A stretch of 36,157 nt of DNA from Ruminiclostridium sp. (GTDB lineage: Bacteria; Bacillota; Clostridia; Oscillospirales; Ruminococcaceae), in NCBI GenBank assembly GCA_017942025.1, contig JAGAVH010000040.1:1-36157 (forward strand), given 5' to 3'. Of the stretch, positions 1-9,482 are shown piece by piece. Position numbers and translations under genes: made by a program. The notes beneath the pieces are model-generated. The model was not told the DNA's origin and searched no databases. It worked only from the letters and a program-made list of their open reading frames with translations. The stretch's first letter is position 1; each line of letters begins with the position of its first letter.

Positions 1-75
1 CTTTGTTGTGCATCGTCGTGATGCACTTTTGGTGTTCGCTTTACGGCGTCCTTGCCGTATGTATGCCTGTCGGGG
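1..75. repeat. dispersed intergenic repeat, copy 1 (cut by window start)
   Basis: About 70 bp that closely match 6327-6400 downstream of groEL. Both copies contain a 7-bp hairpin (GTGCATC / GATGCAC, loop GTCGT) followed by a conserved stretch with scattered substitutions. No coding gene is apparent in it. The true left boundary lies outside the window. Confidence 0.75.
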
Positions 76-83
76 CGGTTGAC

Positions 84-198
84 GATTTTGACCGAACAGG
101 TCAAAATCAATGGCTGACGTGCGTTTTTCATCGTCTGACAGTGTGTAGACAAATAACTTTGTCTACACACTGAGACCACCGACTATGCCGGTGGTCTC
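84..198. repeat. three successive hairpins downstream of the LRR gene
   Basis: Three perfect inverted repeats follow one another: 84-93/99-108 (10 bp), 139-153/158-172 (15 bp, loop TAAC) and 172-181/189-198 (10 bp). Their stem sequences are unrelated. None has a T-tract, so they are not clear intrinsic terminators, though they lie 3' of the minus-strand LRR gene. They resemble the hairpin arrays at 8894-9089 and 35566-35774. Confidence 0.7.
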
Positions 199-245
199 AA
201 CTATTTCGCTTTATCGTAGCCTGGTACTTTTACAGCCTCTGTGGC

Positions 246-2543
246 TTACCTTATTGCGTATTCAATCCCGTTTTCAACTGCAAAGCTATGAGCGGCTGAA
301 TTTTCCTTGCATACGATTATCGGTATTTTTTTGGCAAGTTCTATGTTGCCGAAGACGTTGGGCAGGATACGTGTAACGTTTTCGGGGATTACCAGTTCTT
401 TAAGTGAGGAGCAGTTTTCAAATGCCCAGTTATAAATTTCGGTTACAGAATCGGGAATATACACGTTTTTAAGACCGGTACAGCCTATGAAAACAGATTC
501 GTTTATGAAAGTCAACTTTTCAGGCAGAGTGATTTCGGTCATGGCGGTACAGTTACTAAAGGCGTATTTTCCGATGCTTTCGACATTTTCGGGAATTTTT
601 ATCTCTGTCAGTCTGTTACACTGTGAAAAGGCGCTGGAGCCTATTTCCTCGATACTGTCGGGGAGAGTAACGGATTTAAGATTAAGACATCTGTAAAAAG
701 CACTGTCGGGAATTTTATCAATCCCATCGGGGATAGTAATGCTTTTCAAATTTACACATTCAGAAAATGCCTGTGCTCCTATGCTTGTGACGCTGGGTTT
801 GATATCGATACTTTTCAGCGCCAGACATTGTTCAAAGGCTCTGTCGCCTATTTCCGTTATATTACCCTTGAAATTTACTTCCGTAAGAGCGGAGCAATTC
901 ATGAAAACACTTGTTTCCAGCTTTGTTATTTTTTGAGGTAGGGTAATGCTTTTCAGCGAGGTGCAGTAGGCAAATACGCCCTTTCCTATACTTTGTACGC
1001 TATCGGGGAGTGTAACTGATTCTAAAGCTCTGCATTGCCAGAAGGCGCCATCTTCAATAAATGCGACGGAGTCAGGTACGTCAATCTGCTTTAACGATAT
1101 GCAGCTTGCAAAGGCAGACTCCCCTATTCTTGTAAGAGTGTCGGGTAGCTCTATGCTTTTAAGCACAGCACAACCTGCAAAGGTGTTACCGCCGATAAAT
1201 TCAAGCCCACGGGGGAGCTTTACCGATTCAAGAGAGGTACAGTTTCCGAATCCGCCGTTCAGAACGGTTACGCTATCAGGTATGCTGACGCTTTTTAAAG
1301 AAGTGCAACCGAAAAATGCAAAATAAATTTCCAGTAGTCCTTCCGGCAGGTCGATTTCTTTAAGGGAGGTACAGCCTGAAAAGGCATTGCTACGAAGATA
1401 TTTCAGGTTTTCGGGAAGCTTTACCGTTTTCAATGACTCACAATCTGCAAAAGTGTAGGTGTTTATCTCGATAAGTTCTGAAGGGAGAATAACCGTTTCC
1501 AGCTTTATGCAATGATTAAAGGCATAGTCGCCGACTCTATTCACAGTTTCGGGAATTCTGATGGTAACAAGAGAGATACAGTCATCGAATGCGGCTTCTC
1601 CGATGGTTTTAAGATTTGACGGAAGATTTATTTCCGAAAGCGCCCAGCAGTCCTCAAAGACACGGGGAGGAAGTTCCTCTACACCCTCGGGGATGGTAAT
1701 TTTTCTGAGAGCGGTTGCAGTTCTGAACGCCCATTCGCCGATGCGCTGTACACTATCAGGAAGGTTTATTTCTGTAAGGTTTGTGCAGTTTTCAAAGGCA
1801 CTATCACCTATAGAGATGATGCTGTCGTGGAGCTTTACTTCCTTTAAGCCGCTCTTATAGAAGGCGCTGTCTTTTATTTCTAATACGTTTTCCGGTATGG
1901 TAAAACTCAGAAGAGATGTGCATTCTGAAAAGGCGCCTTCGCCTATACTGTTTATCCTGCCATTAAAATATACGTTTGTAAGATTTTCGCATCTCAAAAA
2001 GCAATAGTCGGGTATTTCGGTTATTGTTTCAGGCAGAGTGATGGTTTTTATATCTGTACATTCGTAGAATGCACGATCCCGTAAGCCAATTACCTTTCTG
2101 CCGTAAATGGTTTCGGGTACGACTACGTTTTCGGCAAAGCCCTTATAGCTTGTGATACAGACCTCTTCTCTGTCAGGATCAGGAACGGTAAAGCTGAAAT
2201 AGGCGGTTTCTTCCTCGTTAAATTCATATTTCGGATTGCTCTCGGAGCTTTCCGACCGGGTGACGGAGGGAGTGGAGAAAAGCTCCGTGTTTGTTAATAC
2301 CGTGGCTGATACCGCACCGATTCCGACGGCTACCGCAACTGCGGCGGCAACGGGGAGAAATCTTGCGAATTTCTTCTTTTCCTTTACCTGCTCATTTTTA
2401 TCGGCAGGGTCTGATATTATTATAAGCTCATCCGAGTCGGTATCCCGTTCAAAGCCTTTCCGGAGCGACTTTACAGTATCGCTTATATGTCTGTCATCTA
2501 TGCCGTTTATTATATTTTTCCATTTGTTATCCTGTAGGTTCAT
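246..2543 (-). CDS. membrane-anchored BspA-type LRR protein, possible sigma-regulator fusion
   Basis: 765 residues. Residues 1-60 are charged and predicted cytoplasmic; about 61-86 form an Ala/Val-rich transmembrane helix; about 140-740 hold roughly 25 leucine-rich repeats of the BspA/LRR_5 type, about 23 residues each, with motifs such as AFxxCTSLKxIxLPxS. There is no cleavable signal peptide, so the LRR domain should face outside in an N-in topology. A strong ribosome site (AAGGAGG) precedes the ATG. The gene starts 14 nt after an ECF-like sigma factor, exactly where these clostridial sigma factors usually carry their membrane anti-sigma partner. I infer a surface sensor whose short N-terminus may bind the sigma factor; no recognisable anti-sigma zinc-finger motif is seen. 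BspA-like LRRs elsewhere mediate adhesion or protein binding. Confidence 0.9.
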   Translation of the reverse strand: MNLQDNKWKNIINGIDDRHISDTVKSLRKGFERDTDSDELIIISDPADKNEQVKEKKKFARFLPVAAAVAVAVGIGAVSATVLTNTELFSTPSVTRSESSESNPKYEFNEEETAYFSFTVPDPDREEVCITSYKGFAENVVVPETIYGRKVIGLRDRAFYECTDIKTITLPETITEIPDYCFLRCENLTNVYFNGRINSIGEGAFSECTSLLSFTIPENVLEIKDSAFYKSGLKEVKLHDSIISIGDSAFENCTNLTEINLPDSVQRIGEWAFRTATALRKITIPEGVEELPPRVFEDCWALSEINLPSNLKTIGEAAFDDCISLVTIRIPETVNRVGDYAFNHCIKLETVILPSELIEINTYTFADCESLKTVKLPENLKYLRSNAFSGCTSLKEIDLPEGLLEIYFAFFGCTSLKSVSIPDSVTVLNGGFGNCTSLESVKLPRGLEFIGGNTFAGCAVLKSIELPDTLTRIGESAFASCISLKQIDVPDSVAFIEDGAFWQCRALESVTLPDSVQSIGKGVFAYCTSLKSITLPQKITKLETSVFMNCSALTEVNFKGNITEIGDRAFEQCLALKSIDIKPSVTSIGAQAFSECVNLKSITIPDGIDKIPDSAFYRCLNLKSVTLPDSIEEIGSSAFSQCNRLTEIKIPENVESIGKYAFSNCTAMTEITLPEKLTFINESVFIGCTGLKNVYIPDSVTEIYNWAFENCSSLKELVIPENVTRILPNVFGNIELAKKIPIIVCKENSAAHSFAVENGIEYAIR

Positions 2544-2557
2544 CTGATATCCTCCTT

Positions 2558-3100
2558 TCAGACGTCAATGTCGTTTTCCTTTAAATACTTTCGCAGGGCC
2601 GTTCTTGTTCTCAGTAGCTGGGAGCGTACAGTAGCATGCTCCATACCAAAGCATTTTGCGATAGTTTTTGTAGTCATATTGAAATAATATCTTGCTACAA
2701 AAATATCACGGTTCCGCTTTTTCTGACTGTCAAGAAAGCTGTTCAGAAGAGCGGATACACTTCTGTCATCCACTATTTTTTCAAGCTCATTTCCGCACAG
2801 CACGTCTTCAAGCTCGTCAAAAATATAATCTGTTTTGTGTTTGCCAAGCTTCTGTGACAGGGTAAGGGCGGTGTTGCGTACTATTTTTACAAGAAAGGCA
2901 CTGAAGGATTCGGGCTTTGTAGGTGGAATGCTGTTCCATACTTTAAGATAGGAGCTGTTTATACATTCCTTACAGTCTTCTTCGTTTTTTAGTATTTCGT
3001 AGGAAATTTTTCTGCACAGCTTTCCGTATTTTTCTTCTGTTTCCCTTACAGCACTTTCGTCGCGATCGAAATAAAGCTGTATAAGTTTTTCATCCTTCAT
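2558..3100 (-). CDS. ECF-like sigma-70 family RNA polymerase sigma factor
   Basis: 180 residues, usual size for an ECF sigma factor. Region 2 lies near residues 8-80, with an acidic CKECINSSYLKVWNSIPP stretch and a conserved FSAFLVKIVRN segment; region 4 lies near 125-175 with a helix-turn-helix (TKTIAKCFGMEHATVRSQL). The IPPTKP motif after helix 2 is typical of a sigma subfamily common in gut Clostridia. A good ribosome site (GGGGAGG) precedes the ATG. It is cotranscribed with the downstream LRR membrane protein, which probably controls it. Target promoters cannot be assigned from this window. Confidence 0.9.
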   Translation of the reverse strand: MKDEKLIQLYFDRDESAVRETEEKYGKLCRKISYEILKNEEDCKECINSSYLKVWNSIPPTKPESFSAFLVKIVRNTALTLSQKLGKHKTDYIFDELEDVLCGNELEKIVDDRSVSALLNSFLDSQKKRNRDIFVARYYFNMTTKTIAKCFGMEHATVRSQLLRTRTALRKYLKENDIDV

Positions 3101-3237
3101 GCTTTTCCTCCCCCTTTCACCCTATAAGACTAAAGAGAACTTTGTTTTGTTCTGTCCGTAACAAAAATTTTTCTGATGTGTAAGAAAATCGTTCAGGATG
3201 TAAAGTGATGATGAATAATAAGAGCAGATATAAAATA

Positions 3238-3262
3238 CGGAGAGCCTGAAAACGGCCCTCCG
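3238..3262 (-). terminator. intrinsic terminator of the winged-helix regulator gene
   Basis: Read on the minus strand: a 9-bp stem with one G-U pair (arms 3254-3262 and 3238-3246, 7-nt loop) followed by TATTTTATAT. It sits 29 nt past the stop codon of the regulator gene and separates it from the sigma operon. Confidence 0.7.
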
Positions 3263-3291
3263 TGATATTTTTATAGTCTGTCACGTTATGT

Positions 3292-3915
3292 TTAAATAAC
3301 TTCAAATTTATAGCCGACGCCCCAGAGAAATTTAAGACTCCACCTGGGCGATAAGCCGTCTATTTTTTCTTTAAGTGTGATTACGGCGTCTTCAATAGCT
3401 TTTTCGCCGCTGGGAGCGTCCACACCCGATACTTCATAGGCAAGCTGACTGCGGCTGAAGACACGGTTGGGATTTTTTGATAGTATCGCTAGAACATCAT
3501 ATTCAGTAAGCTCCAGCCCTATTTCCTTTCCCTCGGTGATTATTGACATATTATTTTTATTAAAGGCTATAAGGCTGTTTTTGTTTTCGTTATGCTTATC
3601 GAATACCGCCGCAAGCTCCGACATATCTATAGGATAGGATAAAAGGCTCAGGTCGTCGGGATTGGTTTTGGTTTTAACAATAGAATAGACATCTGCCATA
3701 AGTGAGGCGTGAGTGCATTTGTCATCCTCGTCGGCATAAGAGCCGCTCAGAAAAACTATATCAGGTCCGAAAAGTGTGCATTCGCGGATTATTCTCTGTT
3801 CCTCGTCACGGATGTCGCAGATTACCTTTACATTGAAGCCCTCTTTTTCGGCATAGTTTGAAAGAAGGTCGCAAAGCTCCTCGTTTTCTCCTGCAATAAG
3901 TACATTTTTCGCCAT
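3292..3915 (-). CDS. OmpR/PhoB-type winged-helix regulator with degenerate receiver
   Basis: 207 residues, a little short for a 220-240 residue OmpR-family response regulator. Residues 1-110 have a receiver-like fold pattern, but the key residues are gone: the acidic pair after strand 1 reads GENEE, the phospho-acceptor position after PDIVFL is Ser57, and the conserved Lys before Pro is Tyr94 (SYP). Residues about 115-207 are a good Trans_Reg_C winged helix (LTEYDVLAIL, FSRSQL, then RWSLKFLWGVGYKFE). No histidine kinase gene is adjacent. It is probably an orphan, phosphorylation-independent DNA-binding protein. It has its own promoter (3950-3978) and terminator. Confidence 0.85.
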   Translation of the reverse strand: MAKNVLIAGENEELCDLLSNYAEKEGFNVKVICDIRDEEQRIIRECTLFGPDIVFLSGSYADEDDKCTHASLMADVYSIVKTKTNPDDLSLLSYPIDMSELAAVFDKHNENKNSLIAFNKNNMSIITEGKEIGLELTEYDVLAILSKNPNRVFSRSQLAYEVSGVDAPSGEKAIEDAVITLKEKIDGLSPRWSLKFLWGVGYKFEVI

Positions 3916-3949
3916 TTTTACAGCCTGTCCTTTCTCGGTTTATGTACCT

Positions 3950-3978
3950 ATTATACACCGGCATATGACATTTTTCAA
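3950..3978 (-). promoter_or_regulatory. sigma-A promoter of the winged-helix regulator
   Basis: On the minus strand: TTGAAA (3973-3978), 17-bp spacer, TATAAT (3950-3955), 35 nt before the start codon. Confidence 0.8.
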
Positions 3979-4091
3979 GGGATTTGAGGATTTTTCGCCT
4001 GAATATTTATATCTGAGTAATCAAATTATACAAATGACAGATTTGATTTATGTGAATATAGCACAAAATTATAGAAATTGCCTGTTACCCC

Positions 4092-4120
4092 TTGATTTTT
4101 TCGATTAAAAATATTACAAT
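4092..4120 (+). promoter_or_regulatory. sigma-A promoter of groESL
   Basis: TTGATT (4092-4097), 17-bp spacer, TACAAT (4115-4120). The expected start site near 4127 places CIRCE at the very 5' end of the mRNA. Confidence 0.8.
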
Positions 4121-4132
4121 AATGAATAGTGG

Positions 4133-4159
4133 TTAGCACTCGCAACCCAAGAGTGCTAA
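4133..4159 (+). promoter_or_regulatory. CIRCE operator (HrcA binding site)
   Basis: A perfect match to the consensus TTAGCACTC-N9-GAGTGCTAA, located between the promoter and groES. HrcA repressor binding here gives heat-shock control of groESL in Firmicutes. hrcA itself is not in the window. Confidence 0.97.
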
Positions 4160-4188
4160 AACTTAAAAATTCGGAAGCTTAAATATAA

Positions 4189-4506
<318 letters not shown>

Positions 4507-4511
4507 GATAA

Positions 4512-6164
<1,653 letters not shown>

Positions 6165-6169
6165 TCCGA

Positions 6170-6203
6170 CCATCCGATAAACCCACGCACCGAAAAAATA
6201 CAG
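6170..6203. repeat. 34-bp direct repeat, left copy
   Basis: Identical over 34 bp to 6436-6469. The copies bracket a 232-bp segment that contains the groEL terminator and copy 2 of the dispersed repeat. Confidence 0.95.
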
Positions 6204-6252
6204 CAATAAAATTAAGATGATTAAGTTTATATATGTATTTTGCATTTATTTT

Positions 6253-6283
6253 GCCAAGCCTTCGGGCTTGGCAAAAGTATTTT
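6253..6283 (+). terminator. groESL intrinsic terminator
   Basis: An 8-bp GC-rich stem (6253-6260/6265-6272) with a TTCG tetraloop, flanked by A- and T-runs and followed by GTATTTTTCTT. It lies inside the segment between the two 34-bp direct repeats. Confidence 0.9.
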
Positions 6284-6325
6284 TCTTACTTCGTCACCTG
6301 ACGCCTACCATACTTTATGCGAACA

Positions 6326-6400
6326 CTTTGTTGTGCATCGTCGTGATGCACTTTGGGTGTTCGCTTTATGGCATCCCTGCCGTTCGTATGCCGACGGCGT
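6326..6400. repeat. dispersed intergenic repeat, copy 2
   Basis: Matches window positions 1-75 over about 70 bp, including the GTGCATC/GATGCAC hairpin. The 6165-6588 gap carries no gene that I can support: it holds the terminator, this repeat, the two direct repeats, a small 7-bp hairpin at 6480-6500 and a promoter. Confidence 0.75.
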
Positions 6401-6435
6401 CAGTTTCCTCGTCTGCGAGTGTTTCTCGGTGGCCG

Positions 6436-6469
6436 CCATCCGATAAACCCACGCACCGAAAAAATACAG
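6436..6469. repeat. 34-bp direct repeat, right copy
   Basis: Exact copy of 6170-6203, offset by 266 bp. Confidence 0.95.
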
Positions 6470-6521
6470 TTCATATATCCCGTTGTTTTTCCGACAACGG
6501 AATATTTATTTTGTCGAAGGG

Positions 6522-6550
6522 TTGAAATTTATGACGTTTTGTGCTAAAAT
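6522..6550 (+). promoter_or_regulatory. extended -10 promoter of the GGDEF-pnuC operon
   Basis: TTGAAA (6522-6527), 17-bp spacer ending in TGC, then TAAAAT (6545-6550). Confidence 0.75.
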
Positions 6551-6588
6551 ATTATATGTATATATATATTTAAAGGAGAAAAGTCCTT

Positions 6589-7746
6589 ATGAAAAACCAT
6601 CTCATTATCTTGAAAATACTTTTTGCTGTTATTGTATCCGCTTTATACCTTGCGGTAGCACAGACGGATTTTATAGTAAAGCTGATAGTTACACTGCTGA
6701 TAGCGGCAATATATATAGTTCTTACAGTATTAGAGCACAAAAGAATAAAGGAGCTGGAGGAACAGACCGAACATAAGCTTCATACCTCCGACACCCTCGT
6801 AGAATGCATCAGAGTCCTGTCTGAGGACGAAAAGGTCGATAAGGCAATGGATGACCTTCTGAAGGTTGTTACAGAATATTACAAGGCTGACAGGGCATAT
6901 ACCTTTGAAATAGATTACGAAGAGGAGAGCACCTCCAATACTTACGAATATGCGGCAGAGAATGTTACAGAGGAAATCGAGAAGCTTCAGGATGTGCCGA
7001 TAGATTCTATCGAGAGCTTTCTTGCAATGTTCAAGGAAAAGGGAACCTTCTTTATATCAGATATTGACGATGATGTAGAAAAGGGCTCCAGCACCTACGA
7101 GATACTTGCGATGCAGAACGTTCACAGACTCATTGCAGTTCCACTCATCGAAAATGATGAGATAATCGGCTTTATGGGTGTGGATAATCCTACTGTAAGC
7201 TACCATGATTTTTCACTTTTATCCTCCGTTTCCGTCCTCATTTTAGAAAACCTGGAAAAGAGAAAAAGACAGGAAGAGCTGGAAAGAATGAGCTTTCAGG
7301 ATGGACTTACAAAGCTTTATAACCGTAACAAGTTCAATTCTACAATCGCAGAATATACAGAAAAGGCACCCTCTTCCCTTGGTATTGCGTACTTTGACCT
7401 TAACGGTCTGAAGGTAATGAATGATGAATACGGTCACAGCGCCGGTGACAGATTTATTCTGAATGCGGCAAGCACGATAAAGTATGTGTTTGAGAGTGAT
7501 TCGTACCGTATCGGCGGCGACGAATTTGCGGTAATCTGCGCTGATATGTCAGAAGAAGAATTCACAGAAAAGCTTGAAGAAGAAAAAAAGCATCTGTGGG
7601 AAAATGAAATCAGCGTTTCTATCGGCTCTTGTTGGAGAGGCTCTGACAATGATATCAACGCTCAGCTGAGAGAAGCGGACAACCTGATGTATGAAAACAA
7701 GCGTGAATTCTATGAAAAATCAGGTCGTGACCGCCGCAGAAGGTAA
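6589..7746 (+). CDS. membrane GAF-GGDEF diguanylate cyclase
   Basis: 385 residues. Two transmembrane helices (about 5-24 and 30-48) with almost no periplasmic loop are followed by a short coiled stretch, a GAF sensor domain (about 65-222) and a GGDEF domain (about 228-380). The catalytic signature is intact: GGDEF at 309-313, preceded by the expected FQDGLTKLYNRNKF and YFDLNGLKVMND elements. The product should convert two GTP to cyclic di-GMP on the cytoplasmic face. The inhibitory I-site RxxD, expected just upstream of GGDEF, is absent (VFES). A good ribosome site (AAAGGAGA) supports the ATG. pnuC starts 3 nt after the stop, so the two are cotranscribed. Confidence 0.93.
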   Translation: MKNHLIILKILFAVIVSALYLAVAQTDFIVKLIVTLLIAAIYIVLTVLEHKRIKELEEQTEHKLHTSDTLVECIRVLSEDEKVDKAMDDLLKVVTEYYKADRAYTFEIDYEEESTSNTYEYAAENVTEEIEKLQDVPIDSIESFLAMFKEKGTFFISDIDDDVEKGSSTYEILAMQNVHRLIAVPLIENDEIIGFMGVDNPTVSYHDFSLLSSVSVLILENLEKRKRQEELERMSFQDGLTKLYNRNKFNSTIAEYTEKAPSSLGIAYFDLNGLKVMNDEYGHSAGDRFILNAASTIKYVFESDSYRIGGDEFAVICADMSEEEFTEKLEEEKKHLWENEISVSIGSCWRGSDNDINAQLREADNLMYENKREFYEKSGRDRRRR

Positions 7747-7749
7747 GCT

Positions 7750-8436
7750 ATGGAGCTTTTGAAGGAAGAGTTCAGAGGCTGGAAAAAGTGGGAGCTTATA
7801 TGGCTCGGCTTTTGTTGCGCCGTCATCATAGGTATATCCTTATGGATAGGGGATACCCTTATAGGAATAATATGCGCTGTAGCAGGCGTTACAAACGTTG
7901 TCTGTACAGGTAAGGGTAAGCTGATGTCCTACTTTTTCGGACTGATAAATGTCATACTCTATGCGATAATTTCCTATAATGCCAGGTATTACGGCGAAGT
8001 GATGCTAAATGTACTTTACTATCTGCCAATGCAGTTTTACGGCTTTTTCACCTGGAAAAAGAATATGAATACCGAAACCCACGAGGTAAAAAAGCTTAAA
8101 ATGACGGCAAAGGGAAGAATAATTCTTACCGTTATAATTGCGGCTATGACTGTAGTGTACGGAATTATATTACATCTTCTGGGTGGAAATATGCCCTTTG
8201 AGGACGCCTTCAGCACGGTAGCCTCCGTAGTGGCTCTTTATATCGCCATAAAGATGTACATAGAGCAATGGATGATATGGCTGGTGGTGGATATCGTAAC
8301 GGTTGTAATGTGGGCATTCGCCTTTGCAAATGGCACCGACAGTATAGCGACTCTCGTTATGTGGGCGCTTTACATTGCAAATGCAGTCGTAATGCACGTA
8401 AAGTGGTTAAAGGAAATAAAAGGACAGAAAATATAA
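7750..8436 (+). CDS. pnuC: PnuC-type nicotinamide riboside/mononucleotide transporter
   Basis: 228 residues, normal for PnuC, with about seven transmembrane segments. Family hallmarks are the run INVILYAIISYNARYYGE followed by MLNVLYYLPMQFYGFFTWKK, and later the EQWMIWLVVDIVTVVMW block, which line the substrate channel in this family. PnuC imports NAD precursors (nicotinamide riboside in characterised members) by facilitated diffusion. It starts 3 nt after the cyclase stop codon and is followed directly by a terminator. No NadR-type kinase or NAD riboswitch is visible nearby. Exact vitamin specificity is inferred. Confidence 0.9.
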   Translation: MELLKEEFRGWKKWELIWLGFCCAVIIGISLWIGDTLIGIICAVAGVTNVVCTGKGKLMSYFFGLINVILYAIISYNARYYGEVMLNVLYYLPMQFYGFFTWKKNMNTETHEVKKLKMTAKGRIILTVIIAAMTVVYGIILHLLGGNMPFEDAFSTVASVVALYIAIKMYIEQWMIWLVVDIVTVVMWAFAFANGTDSIATLVMWALYIANAVVMHVKWLKEIKGQKI

Positions 8437-8464
8437 AGGAGCTGTTTTACAGCTCCTGTTTTTT
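8437..8464 (+). terminator. intrinsic terminator of the GGDEF-pnuC operon
   Basis: An 8-bp stem (AGGAGCTG / CAGCTCCT, 8437-8444/8450-8457) with a 5-nt loop and a GTTTTTTAT tail, directly after the pnuC stop. Confidence 0.92.
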
Positions 8465-8700
8465 ATAAATTGCGGCGAGCCGCCGCTCCCTGTTCCCGCC
8501 TTTTATCAGGTTGTACGATGCGAAGCCTCGTGAACGGCGGGAGGTCAATTTTGAAATTGTCGATATTTAATGCATGACCAACAAACCTCGTATTACACGG
8601 GGTTTGGGGCGAAGCCCCAAGCAGGGCACAGGGGCGGCGAGCCCCTCTATTTTCCCCCTTTCCTCAGGGGAAAGGGGGTTAGGGGGATTGGGGCTACAAT
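8465..8700. repeat. large dispersed intergenic repeat, copy A
   Basis: About 235 bp that align in patches with 35912-36157: an ATAAATTG start, a CGGCGNGCCGCCG hairpin, a CCGCCTTT segment, CCTCG(T/-)GAACGGCGGG-like bases, then a near-identical stretch of about 60 bp from GGGGTTTGGGGCG onward, and a CCCC...GGGG hairpin. It has no coding signal. From here to 8893 I see further GC-rich imperfect hairpins but no gene. Confidence 0.75.
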
Positions 8701-8893
8701 AACCCTAGCGGAGCGTCAGGTAATTTATGCGGGTTGTCAGAGGACATACCCTAAAGGGCATCGCAGTCCTTCGGACTACTTGCCGACCCCTACATTTTCC
8801 ACCAATATTGCAAAGAGCGTGTAGGGGGCGGCCTCCCGGACGCCCCGCCGCCGCAGGCGGAATTTAAAATCCATCAATTGCCCTAAAGTAAGT

Positions 8894-9089
8894 AGTTATT
8901 GCCTATGGCAATAACTGCGGCAGTTGACAAAATCTATGATTTTGTCAACATATGATTCCCACAATTTCGTGCGTAGCACGAAACATCACTCCGACGGAGT
9001 CGGAACATCACACGGTGTAGCCGTGCATCACTTCGTGCAAAGCACGAAACATCACTTTGAAATTTGCGGCGGCACGCCGCAAATTTCAA
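8894..9089. repeat. hairpin array with CATCAC linkers
   Basis: Seven inverted repeats in about 200 bp: 8894-8916 (10-bp stem), 8923-8949 (12), 8965-8983 (8), 8990-9004 (6), 9011-9025 (6, one G-U), 9032-9048 (7) and 9057-9089 (15). All can be drawn with 3-nt loops. Stem sequences are mostly unrelated, but hairpins three to seven are separated by a constant linker, (A/G)CATCAC, seen four times. The last hairpin abuts the stop codon of the minus-strand small gene. Confidence 0.85.
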
Positions 9090-9263
9090 CTACATGCGGA
9101 AAGACTCTATAATAGAACCTACCGCCTTTATCGCTTTTCCCGTTGCCTTTTTTGCAACATATTTCTTTGATGAGGTTACGGCTTTTGCTGTGGCAAAGGC
9201 AACACCGCCGACTACCATAGCCGCACCGATGCATTTCATATTTGAAACTGTTTTCTTGGTCAT
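9090..9263 (-). CDS. 57-residue small protein with hydrophobic Gly/Ala segment
   Basis: A short open frame on the minus strand, ATG at 9263 and TAG at 9090-9092. A clear ribosome site (GAAAGGAG) lies 8 nt before the ATG, which is the main reason to believe it. The peptide begins MTKKTVSNMK, has a hydrophobic/small-residue stretch at about 11-29 (CIGAAMVVGGVAFATAK), then a Lys-rich amphipathic part and a C-terminal SIIESFRM. It could be a single-pass or peripheral membrane peptide. I do not recognise a family. It is transcribed divergently from pdxK, and a 15-bp hairpin begins at its stop codon. Larger frames overlapping it on both strands have no ribosome site. Confidence 0.75.
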   Translation of the reverse strand: MTKKTVSNMKCIGAAMVVGGVAFATAKAVTSSKKYVAKKATGKAIKAVGSIIESFRM

Positions 9264-9417
9264 ATTAAAAACTCCTTTCAGAACTTTTATCGTTCCAAAA
9301 ATATTATTTTCTGAAAAGATGTCTATATTTGTTGTAATAATTGACGAGGATAATTAGAATATAATTTGCAATTATTATCTAAAACCAAGAAAATAAGCAT
9401 CTTTTGAGAAATTTCTA

Positions 9418-9446
9418 TCGACTTTTTTAATAAAATGTGTTAAAAT
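9418..9446 (+). promoter_or_regulatory. extended -10 promoter of pdxK
   Basis: TCGACT (9418-9423), 17-bp spacer ending TGT, TAAAAT (9441-9446). The -35 is one mismatch from TTGACT, compensated by the TG element. Confidence 0.65.
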
Positions 9447-9482
9447 ACTTTTCAGCGTTATCTTTAATGGAAGGAGCTTTAT

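Noticed and set aside
185-2547. Short plus-strand frames antisense to the LRR gene
   Set aside because: They repeat with the LRR periodicity and carry no start signals; products of the antisense strand of repeats.
3117-3305. 62-residue minus-strand frame
   Set aside because: It overlaps the end of the winged-helix regulator gene and runs through that gene's terminator; no ribosome site.
8894-9089. CRISPR array
   Set aside because: The conserved units are 6-9 nt linkers and the variable parts are palindromes; no 25-37 bp repeats, equal spacers or cas genes.
8570-9112. Plus-strand frames in the repeat and hairpin region
   Set aside because: Translation of palindromic repeats, low-complexity and without ribosome sites.
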